The position numbers and the translations under genes are program-made. The notes below the pieces were generated by a model. That model did no database searches, was not told where the DNA came from, and was given only the letters and a program-made list of their open reading frames with translations. Below, in pieces: positions 1 through 8,268 of a DNA stretch of 40,655 nucleotides; the stretch's first letter is position 1, and each line of letters begins with the position of its first letter. This stretch comes from Merdimonas faecigallinarum (GTDB lineage: Bacteria > Bacillota > Clostridia > Lachnospirales > Lachnospiraceae), in contig DWXJ01000053.1 in NCBI GenBank assembly GCA_019119285.1, positions 1-40,655 on the forward strand, given 5' to 3'.

Positions 1-961
1 CCTTATTAATTACTGGAATCCTCTCAACTACCTTGCCAGCGGATGTGGCTGCTTTTGCAATCCCATTGAGTACTGATGTTTCCATAGATGTTTGAGAATA
101 TCCCTCAATCTCATTATAGCATTTCGAGTAAAGTTCTCGATATGTAAAAGAATATTTGTCCAACTTGGCAGAAATATCTGCCAAATAATCTGCGGCAAAG
201 TTCTCCAGTAGCATTACCTCTAAAAAAGACGAAAAACCAAGCAGATACAGGGCTAGCTGATAATCCTTGAAATAGTCTTGTATCGACAGCAATTGTTTGC
301 TTACTGTTTGGTCACTGTGTATCAAGGATCTTTTATTCACCATAGAAATAATCTGCTCACGGTAGAAAGCGATTTCCTTTTCAGCTTCCTGTCTAATATC
401 TAGAACTTTCATATAATTGTTGTTCTTATACATCGTATTGTCCCAATTGTACTTGTAATTATTAAGTACATCTGACAGAAAAAACAAATTCCCTTTCAAT
501 GCTGCTTTTTCTTTTTGAACAAGGAAACCCATCATCTCCCTCTGCATATCCTGAATAACGTCTAGCTTCTTTTCGATATTTGCCAAAACCGCTGCCATAA
601 AGAGCATCGAGGGATCACAGGCAAGTGGTGTTATTTGCGCCTGCCCACCCCCGACCTTACCAGTAGCAGTCTGTAATGAACCAATAAAGTTTTTTGTTCC
701 GTTCATCTGAAACATTGTCTTTCCGGCTGTATTGACATAGTAAATACCACTTCCTCCAGCCCCACCTGCAATCGTTTGAATTGCTGTGACAAGTGGCTGA
801 AAAGCAGTGCCATATGCAGCAAGCCTTGAAACCGGTATGGGCGTATAATTTGCAATTCCAACTTCTGTTTCTTCAACAAGCGGAAATATAGAAGTATCTT
901 TCATTATTTGAAGAATTTCATTTTCTTTTCTTTCATTATTCAACTTTATAATATTATTCAT
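1..961 (-). CDS. Uncharacterised protein, 5' part only (runs off the window)
   Basis: An open frame runs from an ATG at 961 to the left edge without a stop, giving 320 visible residues; the C-terminus lies outside. GAGGAT about six bases upstream can serve as ribosome binding site. The N-terminal third is polar and leads into a glycine-rich stretch (IAGGAGGSGIYY, about residues 63-74). After a second GKVGGGQ segment the chain is mostly helical and charged, with coiled-coil character from about residue 130, including a KKLDVIQDMQREMM segment. No signal peptide or membrane span is seen. I do not recognise a function. The codon use is AT-rich (18 of 60 bases are G or C at 421-480), unlike the genes to the right, which suggests recent acquisition. 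Confidence 0.8.
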   Translation of the reverse strand, partial: MNNIIKLNNERKENEILQIMKDTSIFPLVEETEVGIANYTPIPVSRLAAYGTAFQPLVTAIQTIAGGAGGSGIYYVNTAGKTMFQMNGTKNFIGSLQTATGKVGGGQAQITPLACDPSMLFMAAVLANIEKKLDVIQDMQREMMGFLVQKEKAALKGNLFFLSDVLNNYKYNWDNTMYKNNNYMKVLDIRQEAEKEIAFYREQIISMVNKRSLIHSDQTVSKQLLSIQDYFKDYQLALYLLGFSSFLEVMLLENFAADYLADISAKLDKYSFTYRELYSKCYNEIEGYSQTSMETSVLNGIAKAATSAGKVVERIPVINK

Positions 962-1284
962 GCTTCATCCTCTATTTTATAATTGTTATACCATCAATGT
1001 TTTATGAGCAAACAAAACCATAAACATACTTAAATTTTATCATGGAACCAATATTTTTCAAAGAGCAAGATCCCCTCGGTAATACCAAAACAGAAAATCT
1101 GTTATTTTCATTTCACGGGGCAACGCTCTTGCTGAGGACTCTACTTTCCCATACCTGCATATATCCGGCTTCTGGGAAACATTAAAGAGATCAAACGAGT
1201 CAACATATACATTGATCAACAAGCACCATATCTCCACCAAGTGATACAGACCAGTCATTATAAAATTCATTTTACCAGCGAAAA
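962..1284. other. Gene-free AT-rich stretch
   Basis: No convincing gene. A 70-codon open frame on the minus strand (1058-1270) has no good ribosome binding site and no recognisable protein character; it may be decayed DNA. The left end should hold the promoter of the truncated gene (TATAAC about 30 bases before its ATG on the minus strand, poor -35). Confidence 0.4.
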
Positions 1285-1320
1285 AGCCCTGGCAGTTTTA
1301 CTGTTAACTGTCAGGGCTTT
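1281..1320 (-). terminator. Intrinsic terminator of the small antitoxin-like gene
   Basis: A 12-base stem (1285-1296 with 1307-1318, one G-U pair) is followed on the minus strand by a T run (1281-1285). It begins at the stop codon of the gene at 1304. The T-rich flank at 1318-1320 suggests weak activity on the plus strand as well. Confidence 0.75.
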
Positions 1321-1477
1321 CTATTTCGTCAATCTCTTTCCACGCTTCCTCTATCGTCTGCACTCTGCCAGCCTCCATATCATGAATGGCATCATCCAGT
1401 TTCGTAAGAAGAATATCCATTGCATCATCCAATGTATAAGTTGTTTCATGCGATTTTGTCGCCTGTGCTAATGCCAT
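1304..1477 (-). CDS. Small acidic antitoxin-like protein
   Basis: This small gene encodes 57 residues from the ATG at 1477, chosen because AAAGAG lies eight bases upstream; the frame extends three codons further. The protein is acidic and helical (DDAMDILLTKLDDAIHDME, then TIEEAWKEIDEI). Similar short proteins ending in an EEAWKEID-type helix are common in Lachnospiraceae and resemble type II antitoxins, but no toxin partner is seen next to it. It stands alone between two terminators. A function cannot be given from the sequence; existence of the gene is likely, antitoxin role only possible. Confidence 0.6.
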   Translation of the reverse strand: MALAQATKSHETTYTLDDAMDILLTKLDDAIHDMEAGRVQTIEEAWKEIDEIESPDS

Positions 1478-1547
1478 ATCCATCACTCTTTCTTTTTATC
1501 TTATCATCAAACCACAAAAATAACCACACTTTCGTTTTCCAGACACG

Positions 1548-1573
1548 AAAAAAGCCCGTAAAAACGGGCTTTT
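1548..1573 (-). terminator. Terminator downstream of tRNA-Glu
   Basis: AAGCCCGT/ACGGGCTT stem with an A/T-only loop (1551-1572) lies directly 3' of the tRNA on the minus strand and is followed by a T run. It ends the tRNA transcript. Confidence 0.85.
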
Positions 1574-1577
1574 CAAG

Positions 1578-1649
1578 TGACTCCGAGGGGAATCGAACCC
1601 CTGATTCCAGCGTGAGAGGCTAGCGTCTTGACCTCTTGACCACGGAGCC
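1578..1649 (-). tRNA. tRNA-Glu (anticodon CTC)
   Basis: The minus strand folds into a complete 72-nt cloverleaf. The seven-base acceptor stem is GGCTCCG with CGGAGTC, including one G-U pair. The D stem is GTC/GAC. The anticodon stem is CTAGC/GCTGG around loop CTCTCAC, so the anticodon is CTC and reads GAG. The T arm is AGGGG-TTCGATT-CCCCT and the discriminator base is A. The 3' CCA is not encoded. A terminator follows immediately, so it is a single-gene transcript. Confidence 0.95.
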
Positions 1650-1659
1650 ATGTCATATC

Positions 1660-1702
1660 GTACTTGCCTAGTATAGCAGACAAATGCCAATTAGGCAAGT
1701 AC
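1660..1702. repeat. 11-bp perfect inverted repeat spanning the tRNA promoter
   Basis: GTACTTGCCTA (1660-1670) and TAGGCAAGTAC (1692-1702) are perfect reverse complements separated by 21 bases. On the minus strand one arm contains the -35 hexamer and the other starts at the -10 box and covers the expected start site. On the plus strand the outer arm is followed by a T run. Confidence 0.8.
1670..1698 (-). promoter_or_regulatory. Sigma-A-type promoter of tRNA-Glu
   Basis: On the minus strand TTGCCT (1693-1698) lies 17 bases before TATACT (1670-1675), about 20 bases upstream of the mature tRNA 5' end at 1649. Confidence 0.75.
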
Positions 1703-1749
1703 TTTTTTCAAATTTTTTTATTTTTTCAGGGCCCCGGTTTTCGAACTTT

Positions 1750-2712
1750 CTACAAGTCTTCTTCCGCCCCGCTTTCTTCCGGCTGATAATCATCCGGATT
1801 CGCCATCAGCTCCCGGATATGTTCTTCGGGAACCATGATCTGCAGCTGCTTATTCAGATTTTCGATCACAACTTTGTCGTGGCTTCCTCCATACTCTCCG
1901 TCCAGCGTCCAGGAAATCTCTTCCAGGGACTCGAACTCGATCCTGCCGGTCTTGAAGGTATACATATGCTTCGTATCTACCTGTTCGATCAGAAGGGCCG
2001 CGATGATCTCCTGCAGGGCGATGGGATTTTTCGGCGTCTTGATGAGCGTTACTTCAAAGAGGCCGTCGTCAAAGACCACCTGCTTTCCTACCATGTTCCG
2101 GAAACCGCCTACTGAACGGGAATTCGTCACCATGCCATAGATAAATTCATCTTCGATCACTTCTCCGTCATGGGTGACTTTGATCCGGTAGGAAGGCACG
2201 TTAAAGAGCCGCTTTGTCCCCTCCAGTACATAGGCCAGATGGCCCAGCACATTTTTCATTCCCTGCTTTGTCTCATAAGAAACGTCGGTAAAGAGGCCAA
2301 AAGCCGCGATATATACAAAGGTCCCGTCATTGAATCTTCCCACGTCGCAGGGAAATACCGCGCCGTTTACCGCATTGTCGGCTGCGCCCAGAAGATCCTT
2401 TGGAATATGAAGGCTGTTGGCAAAATCATTGGTGGTGCCGGTAGGAATATAGCCGATGGGATTTCTCCTGCTCCGCTTCATCATGCCGGTCACTACCTCG
2501 TCAATGGTGCCGTCTCCTCCGCTGCAGACTACCAGGTCGAAATCTTCCACCGGATATTTCCGCACCTTCTTATATGCGTCGTGGTAGGACTGCGTCGGAT
2601 AGATCACCACTTCATAACCGGATTTTACAAAAATATCTACAATATCTGAAAGCTTTGGCTTCAACAGTTCCTTTCCTGCCCGCGGATTATAGATAAATAA
2701 CAAACGCTTCAC
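1750..2712 (-). CDS. YegS/DgkB-type lipid (diacylglycerol) kinase
   Basis: This 320-residue protein belongs to the diacylglycerol kinase catalytic-domain family, which phosphorylates lipid hydroxyls at the inner membrane face using ATP. The nucleotide-binding loop SGGDGT is at residues 64-69 and the second signature PTGTTNDFA at 90-98, both intact. A beta-rich C-terminal domain follows and the protein ends in an acidic tail. The start is a GTG with AAGGAGG eight bases upstream. It sits behind the terminator of the crh operon, so it is probably transcribed separately, though no clear promoter is seen. Length is normal for the family. The exact lipid substrate cannot be told from sequence. Confidence 0.88.
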   Translation of the reverse strand: MKRLLFIYNPRAGKELLKPKLSDIVDIFVKSGYEVVIYPTQSYHDAYKKVRKYPVEDFDLVVCSGGDGTIDEVVTGMMKRSRRNPIGYIPTGTTNDFANSLHIPKDLLGAADNAVNGAVFPCDVGRFNDGTFVYIAAFGLFTDVSYETKQGMKNVLGHLAYVLEGTKRLFNVPSYRIKVTHDGEVIEDEFIYGMVTNSRSVGGFRNMVGKQVVFDDGLFEVTLIKTPKNPIALQEIIAALLIEQVDTKHMYTFKTGRIEFESLEEISWTLDGEYGGSHDKVVIENLNKQLQIMVPEEHIRELMANPDDYQPEESGAEEDL

Positions 2713-2749
2713 TTTGGTTCCTCCTTCCCGTTCTGTTTTCTTTATCGTT

Positions 2750-2774
2750 CAAAAAAGGGCATGTACATGCCCTT
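2750..2774 (-). terminator. Terminator of the murB-rapZ-whiA-crh operon
   Basis: AAGGGCATGT/ACATGCCCTT palindrome (2755-2774) followed on the minus strand by six T residues, 30 bases after the crh stop codon. Confidence 0.85.
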
Positions 2775-2806
2775 CTCTTGCTTATTATGTATTGGTTCAA
2801 ATGTCA

Positions 2807-3064
2807 TCAGGCCTGAACTGCCAGGAAATTTTCCACTCCGGATGCCGCAGCCTCTTCATCACTGCCGTCGCTTACAACGGTGATGTTCAGTCCTTTTTCC
2901 AGCCTCAGACTCATCATGCCCATAATGCTCTTGGCATTGATCTTCTTGTTATCCACCTCAATATACACCTGGCTGTCATACTGGCTGGCTTCCTGGACCA
3001 ACAGTGCGATTGGATGATCTTCCTTATCCATATCCTTCTGAATAATCACTGGTCTTCTAATCAT
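2807..3064 (-). CDS. crh: Crh-like HPr paralogue lacking His-15
   Basis: The 85-residue protein has the HPr fold signature, with KSIMGMMSL around Ser-46 at exactly the canonical position. HPr phosphocarriers use His-15 and Arg-17; here position 15 is Glu and position 17 is His (DKEDHPIA, residues 13-20). It should therefore not carry PTS phosphate on His-15 but can still be a target of HPr kinase on Ser-46. That is the hallmark of Bacillus Crh, which acts with CcpA in catabolite repression, and the gene directly follows whiA as crh does in Bacillus. AAGGAGG precedes the ATG. It is the last gene of its operon. A degenerate HPr with another role is the alternative. Confidence 0.8.
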   Translation of the reverse strand: MIRRPVIIQKDMDKEDHPIALLVQEASQYDSQVYIEVDNKKINAKSIMGMMSLRLEKGLNITVVSDGSDEEAAASGVENFLAVQA

Positions 3065-3080
3065 AACTACATGCTCCTCC

Positions 3081-3962
3081 TTACTGTTCCCTTAACTTCT
3101 CTGCCATCTCGCTCAGTTTCCTGAGTCTGTGATTGATCCCGGACTTCCCTACCGGGTGCTCAAGGAGCGCTCCCAGTTCTTTTAACGGAGCGTCCGGATA
3201 CTGAAGCCTCGCAAGGGCAGCTTCCCGCAGGCCCTCCGGCAGTTTTTCAAAACCGATCGTATCTCTGATATACACGATATCTTCCTTCTGCTTTACGGCA
3301 GCCGAAACGGTTTTGTTGATATTGGCAGTTTCACAGTTCACCTTCCGGTTGACAGAATTGCGCATTTCTTTGAGTATCCGCACATTTTCCAGTTCCATCA
3401 GCGCCACATGCGCCTCCATCACATTGAGGACGTCCACGATCTGGGAACCCTCCTTCAGATAGACCACATACGACTTTTTGCGCTTTACGATCTTTGCGTC
3501 CAGCGAAAAGCTGTTGATCAGATCTTTCAAGTGTTCCGCCTGCTTTTCTTCTTCACAGACGATCTCAAAATGATACGCCTTACTGGGATCGCTCATGGAT
3601 CCGGACGCCAGAAATGCACCGCGGATATATGCACGTTTACAGCATACTGCCTGCACAATTGCCTGTCTGACCGCCAGAAGTTCTCTGCCTCCGGCATAGA
3701 CGTGATAATTACTGCTGCCTGTTACCGCGTTCCTGCGAACGACGATATCCGTTCTTATATTAAATGTTTTTTGCAATAATGTAAAGACTTTTCTTGCGAC
3801 TGCCAGATTTTCCGTGTGGATATGGAGGCCGCATCTTCCATTTTCCCCGGTCCGGAATTCTCCCGTCATCTCCACAAGCGCAGACAGTTCCGCCAGATTA
3901 CAGTGCCTGGCTTTTGCAAGATGTCCGGCCAGTTCCTCTTTGATTTTTCCAGAAAATGACAT
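3081..3962 (-). CDS. whiA: Sporulation/cell-division DNA-binding regulator WhiA
   Basis: The 293-residue protein matches WhiA over its full length. It has an N-terminal LAGLIDADG homing-endonuclease-like fold without nuclease function (about residues 1-200) and a C-terminal helix-turn-helix (LKELGALLEHPVGKSGI region, about 240-285). The start MSFSGKIKEELA was chosen because it matches the family N-terminus and has AGGG six bases upstream; an ATG two codons earlier lacks spacing. WhiA binds DNA and influences division and chromosome segregation in Firmicutes and sporulation in actinomycetes. It lies eight bases after rapZ and 16 bases before crh, as part of one operon. Confidence 0.95.
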   Translation of the reverse strand: MSFSGKIKEELAGHLAKARHCNLAELSALVEMTGEFRTGENGRCGLHIHTENLAVARKVFTLLQKTFNIRTDIVVRRNAVTGSSNYHVYAGGRELLAVRQAIVQAVCCKRAYIRGAFLASGSMSDPSKAYHFEIVCEEEKQAEHLKDLINSFSLDAKIVKRKKSYVVYLKEGSQIVDVLNVMEAHVALMELENVRILKEMRNSVNRKVNCETANINKTVSAAVKQKEDIVYIRDTIGFEKLPEGLREAALARLQYPDAPLKELGALLEHPVGKSGINHRLRKLSEMAEKLREQ

Positions 3963-3970
3963 GTTCATCC

Positions 3971-4852
3971 CTACTTTGCTTTCGTCACCGCATCTTTTCC
4001 GATATCCCGGTGTTCGATCCGGATCCCGTAATTTTCATGTTTTGAAAGAGCCTGATATAAGGCGTTGGCCAGTGTTACCGACCGGTGCTTGCCTCCTGTA
4101 CACCCCACAGCGATCACCAGCTGGGTTTTCCCTTCCTGGATATAGTTGGGGATCAGGAACTCCACCATATCTGTCAGCTTCTCAAGAAATGTTACGGCAG
4201 TCTTGCTGCTCATCACATAATCCCGCACCTCCGGGTCATTTCCGGTCTTTGGCCGCAGCTGGTCTATATAGTAGGGATTGGGAAGAAAACGGACGTCAAA
4301 TACCAGGTCCGCGTCAGCCGGAATCCCGTATTTAAACCCAAAAGACATGACGGAGATGTAGAGATTCTTATATTCTTTGTTCTGGACGAATATCTTATTC
4401 AGTTCTGTCTTCAGTTCTCTGGTCAGCATGTGGCTGGTATCAATGATATAATCCGCCCGTTCCTTCAGAAACTGAAGTTTCTTTCGTTCCTCCCGGATGC
4501 CGTCTTCGATGCGTCCCTGGCTGCCTGCCAGCGGATGGAACCGTCTGGTCTCCTTATAGCGCTTGATCAGCACGTCGTCCTCAGACTCCAGGTACAGGAT
4601 CTCATACTGGATCTTCGCCCCGTCCAGCTCGTCCAGCACCTTGTGAAGCTCGTGAAACGTCTGGCCGCTGCGGATATCCACTCCCAGAGCCGCCTTGCTG
4701 ATCTCTGTGCCGGACGCCTTCCACAGATCCGCTACCTTCGGGATCAGCGGGACCGGCAGATTGTCTACACAAAAATATCCTACGTCCTCCAACATCTTAA
4801 GGGCGGTACTTTTCCCCGCCCCCGACATTCCTGTAATGATCACAAGTCTCAT
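3971..4852 (-). CDS. rapZ: RNase adapter / nucleotide-binding protein RapZ (YvcJ)
   Basis: This 293-residue protein has an intact Walker A motif GMSGAGKS at residues 8-15, the family motif DNLP shortly after, and the conserved C-terminal GCTGGKHRSV block. RapZ proteins bind ATP/GTP. In enterobacteria they bind glucosamine-6-phosphate and small RNAs to tune cell-wall precursor synthesis; the Bacillus homologue YvcJ affects competence. Start and stop are separated from murB and whiA by only a few bases, so translation is probably coupled. The neighbourhood with murB fits a link to envelope precursor control. YvcK, which often lies between rapZ and whiA in Bacillus, is absent here. Confidence 0.95.
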   Translation of the reverse strand: MRLVIITGMSGAGKSTALKMLEDVGYFCVDNLPVPLIPKVADLWKASGTEISKAALGVDIRSGQTFHELHKVLDELDGAKIQYEILYLESEDDVLIKRYKETRRFHPLAGSQGRIEDGIREERKKLQFLKERADYIIDTSHMLTRELKTELNKIFVQNKEYKNLYISVMSFGFKYGIPADADLVFDVRFLPNPYYIDQLRPKTGNDPEVRDYVMSSKTAVTFLEKLTDMVEFLIPNYIQEGKTQLVIAVGCTGGKHRSVTLANALYQALSKHENYGIRIEHRDIGKDAVTKAK

Positions 4853-4854
4853 TC

Positions 4855-5766
4855 TCAGAATTCTCCCAGTTTTTTCACTTCCGGTTCTAATGTTACACCA
4901 AATTTATCCTTTACGATTGCCGACACCTGTTTCATCAGGCTGTCAATGTCCGCAGCCGTGGCATGCTCTTTGTTGATCACAAACCCGCAGTGCTTTTCCG
5001 ACACCTGGGCGCCGCCCACCTGATATCCGGCAAGGCCGCTGTCCTGGATCAGTTTTCCGGCAAAGTACCCTTCCGGTCTCTTAAAGGTACTGCCCGCGCT
5101 GGGATATTCCAGCGGCTGCTTCGTGGTCCGCCGGGTCCGAAGATCATCCATCACCGCTTTGATCTCTTCCTGCTTTCCGGGCGTAAGTTCGATCTCCGCC
5201 TCCAGCGTAATGTATCCTTTTTTGGAAATGATGCTGGTCCGGTAGCCAAGCTCCATCTCCTCTTTTGAGATATCAAAGATCTCGCCGTCGCCGGAAAGTA
5301 CCGTCACCTTCCGGAGCACGTCTTTCATCTCGCCGCCATAGGCTCCTGCGTTCATTACACTTGCGCCGCCGATCGTTCCCGGTATTCCCGCCGCGAATTC
5401 GAATCCCGTCAGGCTGTTCTCATAGGCTCTGGCCGCGATGGCCGACAGCAGGGCTCCCGCCTGCGCCTTAAGCACATTTCCTTCCACGCGGATCTGACTC
5501 ATATTCCGGTAGATCTGCAGGATCACGCCCCGGTATCCCTGATCGGACACCAGAAGATTGCTGCCGTTTCCGATCACATAAAAAGGCACCTCTTCTTTTT
5601 TGCACAGCCGGACCAGTTCCTGCACTTCCTCCGGTGATTCCGGCATCAGGAAATAATCCGCCGGACCGCCCACCCGGAACGTGGTATGCATTTTCATCGG
5701 CTCGTCGGTCCTGATCCTCTCTTCCGGCAGGATCTCTGCCAGTTTTTCGTAAAACTTCTGATTCAT
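4855..5766 (-). CDS. murB: UDP-N-acetylenolpyruvoylglucosamine reductase MurB
   Basis: MurB reduces UDP-GlcNAc-enolpyruvate to UDP-MurNAc with NADPH and FAD in cytoplasmic peptidoglycan synthesis. The 303-residue protein has the FAD-binding segments VIGNGSNLLV and GIPGTIGGASVMNAGAYGG. The catalytic serine lies in SAGSTFKRP and the C-terminal glutamate in LEPEVKKLG. It is the first gene of the murB-rapZ-whiA-crh operon; a promoter sits 36-64 bases upstream. Length is typical for clostridial MurB and all key motifs are present. Confidence 0.96.
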   Translation of the reverse strand: MNQKFYEKLAEILPEERIRTDEPMKMHTTFRVGGPADYFLMPESPEEVQELVRLCKKEEVPFYVIGNGSNLLVSDQGYRGVILQIYRNMSQIRVEGNVLKAQAGALLSAIAARAYENSLTGFEFAAGIPGTIGGASVMNAGAYGGEMKDVLRKVTVLSGDGEIFDISKEEMELGYRTSIISKKGYITLEAEIELTPGKQEEIKAVMDDLRTRRTTKQPLEYPSAGSTFKRPEGYFAGKLIQDSGLAGYQVGGAQVSEKHCGFVINKEHATAADIDSLMKQVSAIVKDKFGVTLEPEVKKLGEF

Positions 5767-5801
5767 AAAACACCCCGGTCTATTTCTTCATTTCAAGGAC
5801 A

Positions 5802-5830
5802 ATCATACACTAAAACCCCGGTAAATTCAA
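5802..5830 (-). promoter_or_regulatory. Promoter of the murB operon
   Basis: On the minus strand TTGAAT (5825-5830), 17-base spacer, TATGAT (5802-5807). It lies in the short gap between the glycyl radical enzyme stop and murB. Confidence 0.7.
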
Positions 5831-5841
5831 TGTTAAAAAAT

Positions 5842-8220
5842 TTACAGGCTGGTAGACTCCATATCCAGACGGGTGATAATATCCTCCTGGATCGCCGGAG
5901 ACAGATCCAGGAAATTGACAAATGTCCCGTGGATCCGCATGATATAGACCCCGCTGGGCGCATATTTCTTTGGTTCTTTTAATACCTTCCGGAGCATATC
6001 CGGCGTAGTCACATTGACATACAGATAGAAGGGCTGGATACCCGGATTGCAGGGATTGTAGAACAATGGATTGATGATCTTATCCCGAAATTCCACGCCC
6101 TTTCCTTCCAGGGTATCTGCCCGGAAATATCCCGGGTTGATACCAAAATGAGAAGCATATCCGCCGTTCATCTTCTCATAAGGAAGCTTCATGCCGGAAA
6201 GCACCCGGAATCCCAGTCCGGAATGCGCTTCGCCGTACAGCGGATCCACGCCGTAACCCAGCATATCTCTGGACTTGCGTCCGTCCGGCGTCGCCCCCAC
6301 CCAGTAGCCGTACAGAAGGTGGGTGGACGGTGTAGAAAAGTCAGGCCGGAAGGGATTGCCCAGATAATTTTTCTTGGAAGCCACGATGTCTGCCACTCGA
6401 TTGGCGATCTCCTGCGCCTCCAGATCCACCTGTGCCTCATTATTTCCAAATTTTTTGCAGTTCATCAGATACTCATGCATCTGCGGGTCCTTCTCAAAAT
6501 TGGTCCGGAGCGCTTCCGCCAGCCGGTCTGCGTCCTGGGGACGTTCTTTTATCAGTGTGTCAATGGCGATAAAGGAATCTGCCACCACGGACAGTCCGTG
6601 GATCAGGCAGCCGCTGCCGTTATAGCGGGTTCCCTGCTTTCTGGTGTCCCTGACGTCGATGCCGGAATCAACGCCGCCCATCATCGTAGACAAGAAGGGT
6701 ACCTGCAGGATTCCGATGGCTTCCGAAGCCGCATTGGCGGACCGTACCATCCGGTCTGCATATTCATCCACATTCTGATAGAAGATCTGCCGGATGTTCT
6801 GCAGCACTTCCAGTTTACTGTGGCAGCCGTTCTCTTCATCCGTCTTTCCCAGCTTCTTTCCGGTAACAGTGGACACGCCTCCGCTGATGCACAGTTCCAG
6901 GATCTTGCCCAGGTTCAGCCAGCTGTTGGTGGTATTGCCGTTATCCTTTCCCATGATCAGCGGCTCCTGGCAGCCTGCCACTGAATAATCCGCAAGATCC
7001 CCGGTCTCCACGCCGTGTGCCTCAAGGATCGGGAAGAGGCTGTCGTCATTAAAGAGGGACGGGGTCAGGCATCCCGGAGTAAAGAAGAACCTTCCCAGAC
7101 TCTCATACAGTTCTTTGGGTGTATTCTTATGCAGCTTGACCGACAAAATAGGCTGGGGCAGGTTCATGTCATAATAGGCATCCAGAAGCGCATAGGAGGT
7201 AAGATTGGTCAGATCCTCTCCCTCCACATTCCTGCCGCCGATCAGCAGGTTCTGGGAAATGGCCCAGCTTCTGTCCGCCACGTTGAAAAAGACCAGCAGG
7301 TGCTTAAAGAGGGCTGCCGCCACTTCCCGGCTCATATTGGTCTTTGCCCGGTAGGGCTCAAAGATCCTGTCCGCATTTCCCACGGAAAAAGCAAAGGGAT
7401 TGGGCGTCTGTTCCAGACACATGGTCTGCCAGATCAGGATAAACGACTGGATCGCCTCAAAAAGATTCGACGCTCCGTGCGCCGGCACTTTCTCCAGCGT
7501 CTCTTTCATCAGGCGGTACCGCTCTTTTGCCTCTCCTTCGCTGTTTTTCTCCTTGTCCTCTGCCAGAGCGCGGTAACGGTCCGCCAGAATGTCCAGGGCG
7601 TCCAGGGCGATCTTCATCGCCTCAAAGTAATCCTTTCTGTCGTCTTCGCAGGCCGCCTGGTTTTTCTCAATCCCTGCCCGCACGCCTGCCGTGCCTTCCG
7701 CAAGCAGCGGCCGCACGTCCGGGATCAGATGCCCGGTTACCTGCTCGATGAAATAAATCGCCTCACTGGTATCCTCTCCCGCCAGGTCGTAGGCATGGCG
7801 GAGCGCATCGGCAAACCTGGTATGATTATTATATTCCCGCAGATCCTCGATCCGTTCTTTCGTAAGATCGCCGATCGGATCAATGTCTCCAAATACTGCC
7901 ACCGGATCACAGTAGCCGGAAAAAGAGTCCACTGTAAATGCCGGATTGATCAGCGCATAGGATCTGGCAAAGGAATCGTCCTGTGTTCCCGCAAACACAT
8001 GATAATCCCCGATGGAAAGCGGGATGCGCTTCATCACTTCCACCTGCGTCTTAGCGATCCGGATGCAGTCCGGATCTTTTTCAAATCTCTGGTCGCACTC
8101 TCTCTGGATCTCTTTTGCCAGGAACCATCCCTCCAGATGGTTTAAACTTCTCTCTTCCTGAAACCGTTCCTTTGCAAGTTCCGTAATCTTATCTGCATTC
8201 CATACTGCTTTGATCTCCAT
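5842..8220 (-). CDS. Atypical glycyl radical enzyme (PFL-like family), substrate unknown
   Basis: The 792-residue protein has the size and two landmarks of glycyl radical enzymes. The thiyl cysteine is Cys-417 in AGCQEP, with Glu-419 two residues on; a GCxE motif is known from the eliminase branch (diol dehydratase, choline lyase, hydroxyproline dehydratase), whereas pyruvate formate-lyase has paired cysteines. The radical glycine is expected at Gly-765, but the loop reads RIHGTF instead of the usual RVxGY. The rest of the C-terminus (NFLDLSPAIQEDII) is in register with the family. The gene lies 48 bases after its activase in one operon and is divergent from deoC. No microcompartment targeting tail or shell genes are seen. 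It is probably an oxygen-sensitive lyase or dehydratase; I cannot name the substrate. Confidence 0.85.
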   Translation of the reverse strand: MEIKAVWNADKITELAKERFQEERSLNHLEGWFLAKEIQRECDQRFEKDPDCIRIAKTQVEVMKRIPLSIGDYHVFAGTQDDSFARSYALINPAFTVDSFSGYCDPVAVFGDIDPIGDLTKERIEDLREYNNHTRFADALRHAYDLAGEDTSEAIYFIEQVTGHLIPDVRPLLAEGTAGVRAGIEKNQAACEDDRKDYFEAMKIALDALDILADRYRALAEDKEKNSEGEAKERYRLMKETLEKVPAHGASNLFEAIQSFILIWQTMCLEQTPNPFAFSVGNADRIFEPYRAKTNMSREVAAALFKHLLVFFNVADRSWAISQNLLIGGRNVEGEDLTNLTSYALLDAYYDMNLPQPILSVKLHKNTPKELYESLGRFFFTPGCLTPSLFNDDSLFPILEAHGVETGDLADYSVAGCQEPLIMGKDNGNTTNSWLNLGKILELCISGGVSTVTGKKLGKTDEENGCHSKLEVLQNIRQIFYQNVDEYADRMVRSANAASEAIGILQVPFLSTMMGGVDSGIDVRDTRKQGTRYNGSGCLIHGLSVVADSFIAIDTLIKERPQDADRLAEALRTNFEKDPQMHEYLMNCKKFGNNEAQVDLEAQEIANRVADIVASKKNYLGNPFRPDFSTPSTHLLYGYWVGATPDGRKSRDMLGYGVDPLYGEAHSGLGFRVLSGMKLPYEKMNGGYASHFGINPGYFRADTLEGKGVEFRDKIINPLFYNPCNPGIQPFYLYVNVTTPDMLRKVLKEPKKYAPSGVYIMRIHGTFVNFLDLSPAIQEDIITRLDMESTSL

Positions 8221-8268
8221 TTTTTTGCAGCTCCTTTCTTTCTCCTCTGATTCTGGTCAGCCTTTGTA

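Noticed and set aside
1068..1082. TCCCCTCGG shared with the tRNA-Glu 3' end, possible attachment site
   Set aside because: Only nine bases and in the opposite orientation to the tRNA; an att duplication should be direct and longer.
1058..1270. 70-codon open frame on the minus strand
   Set aside because: No usable ribosome binding site, odd composition and no recognisable protein features.
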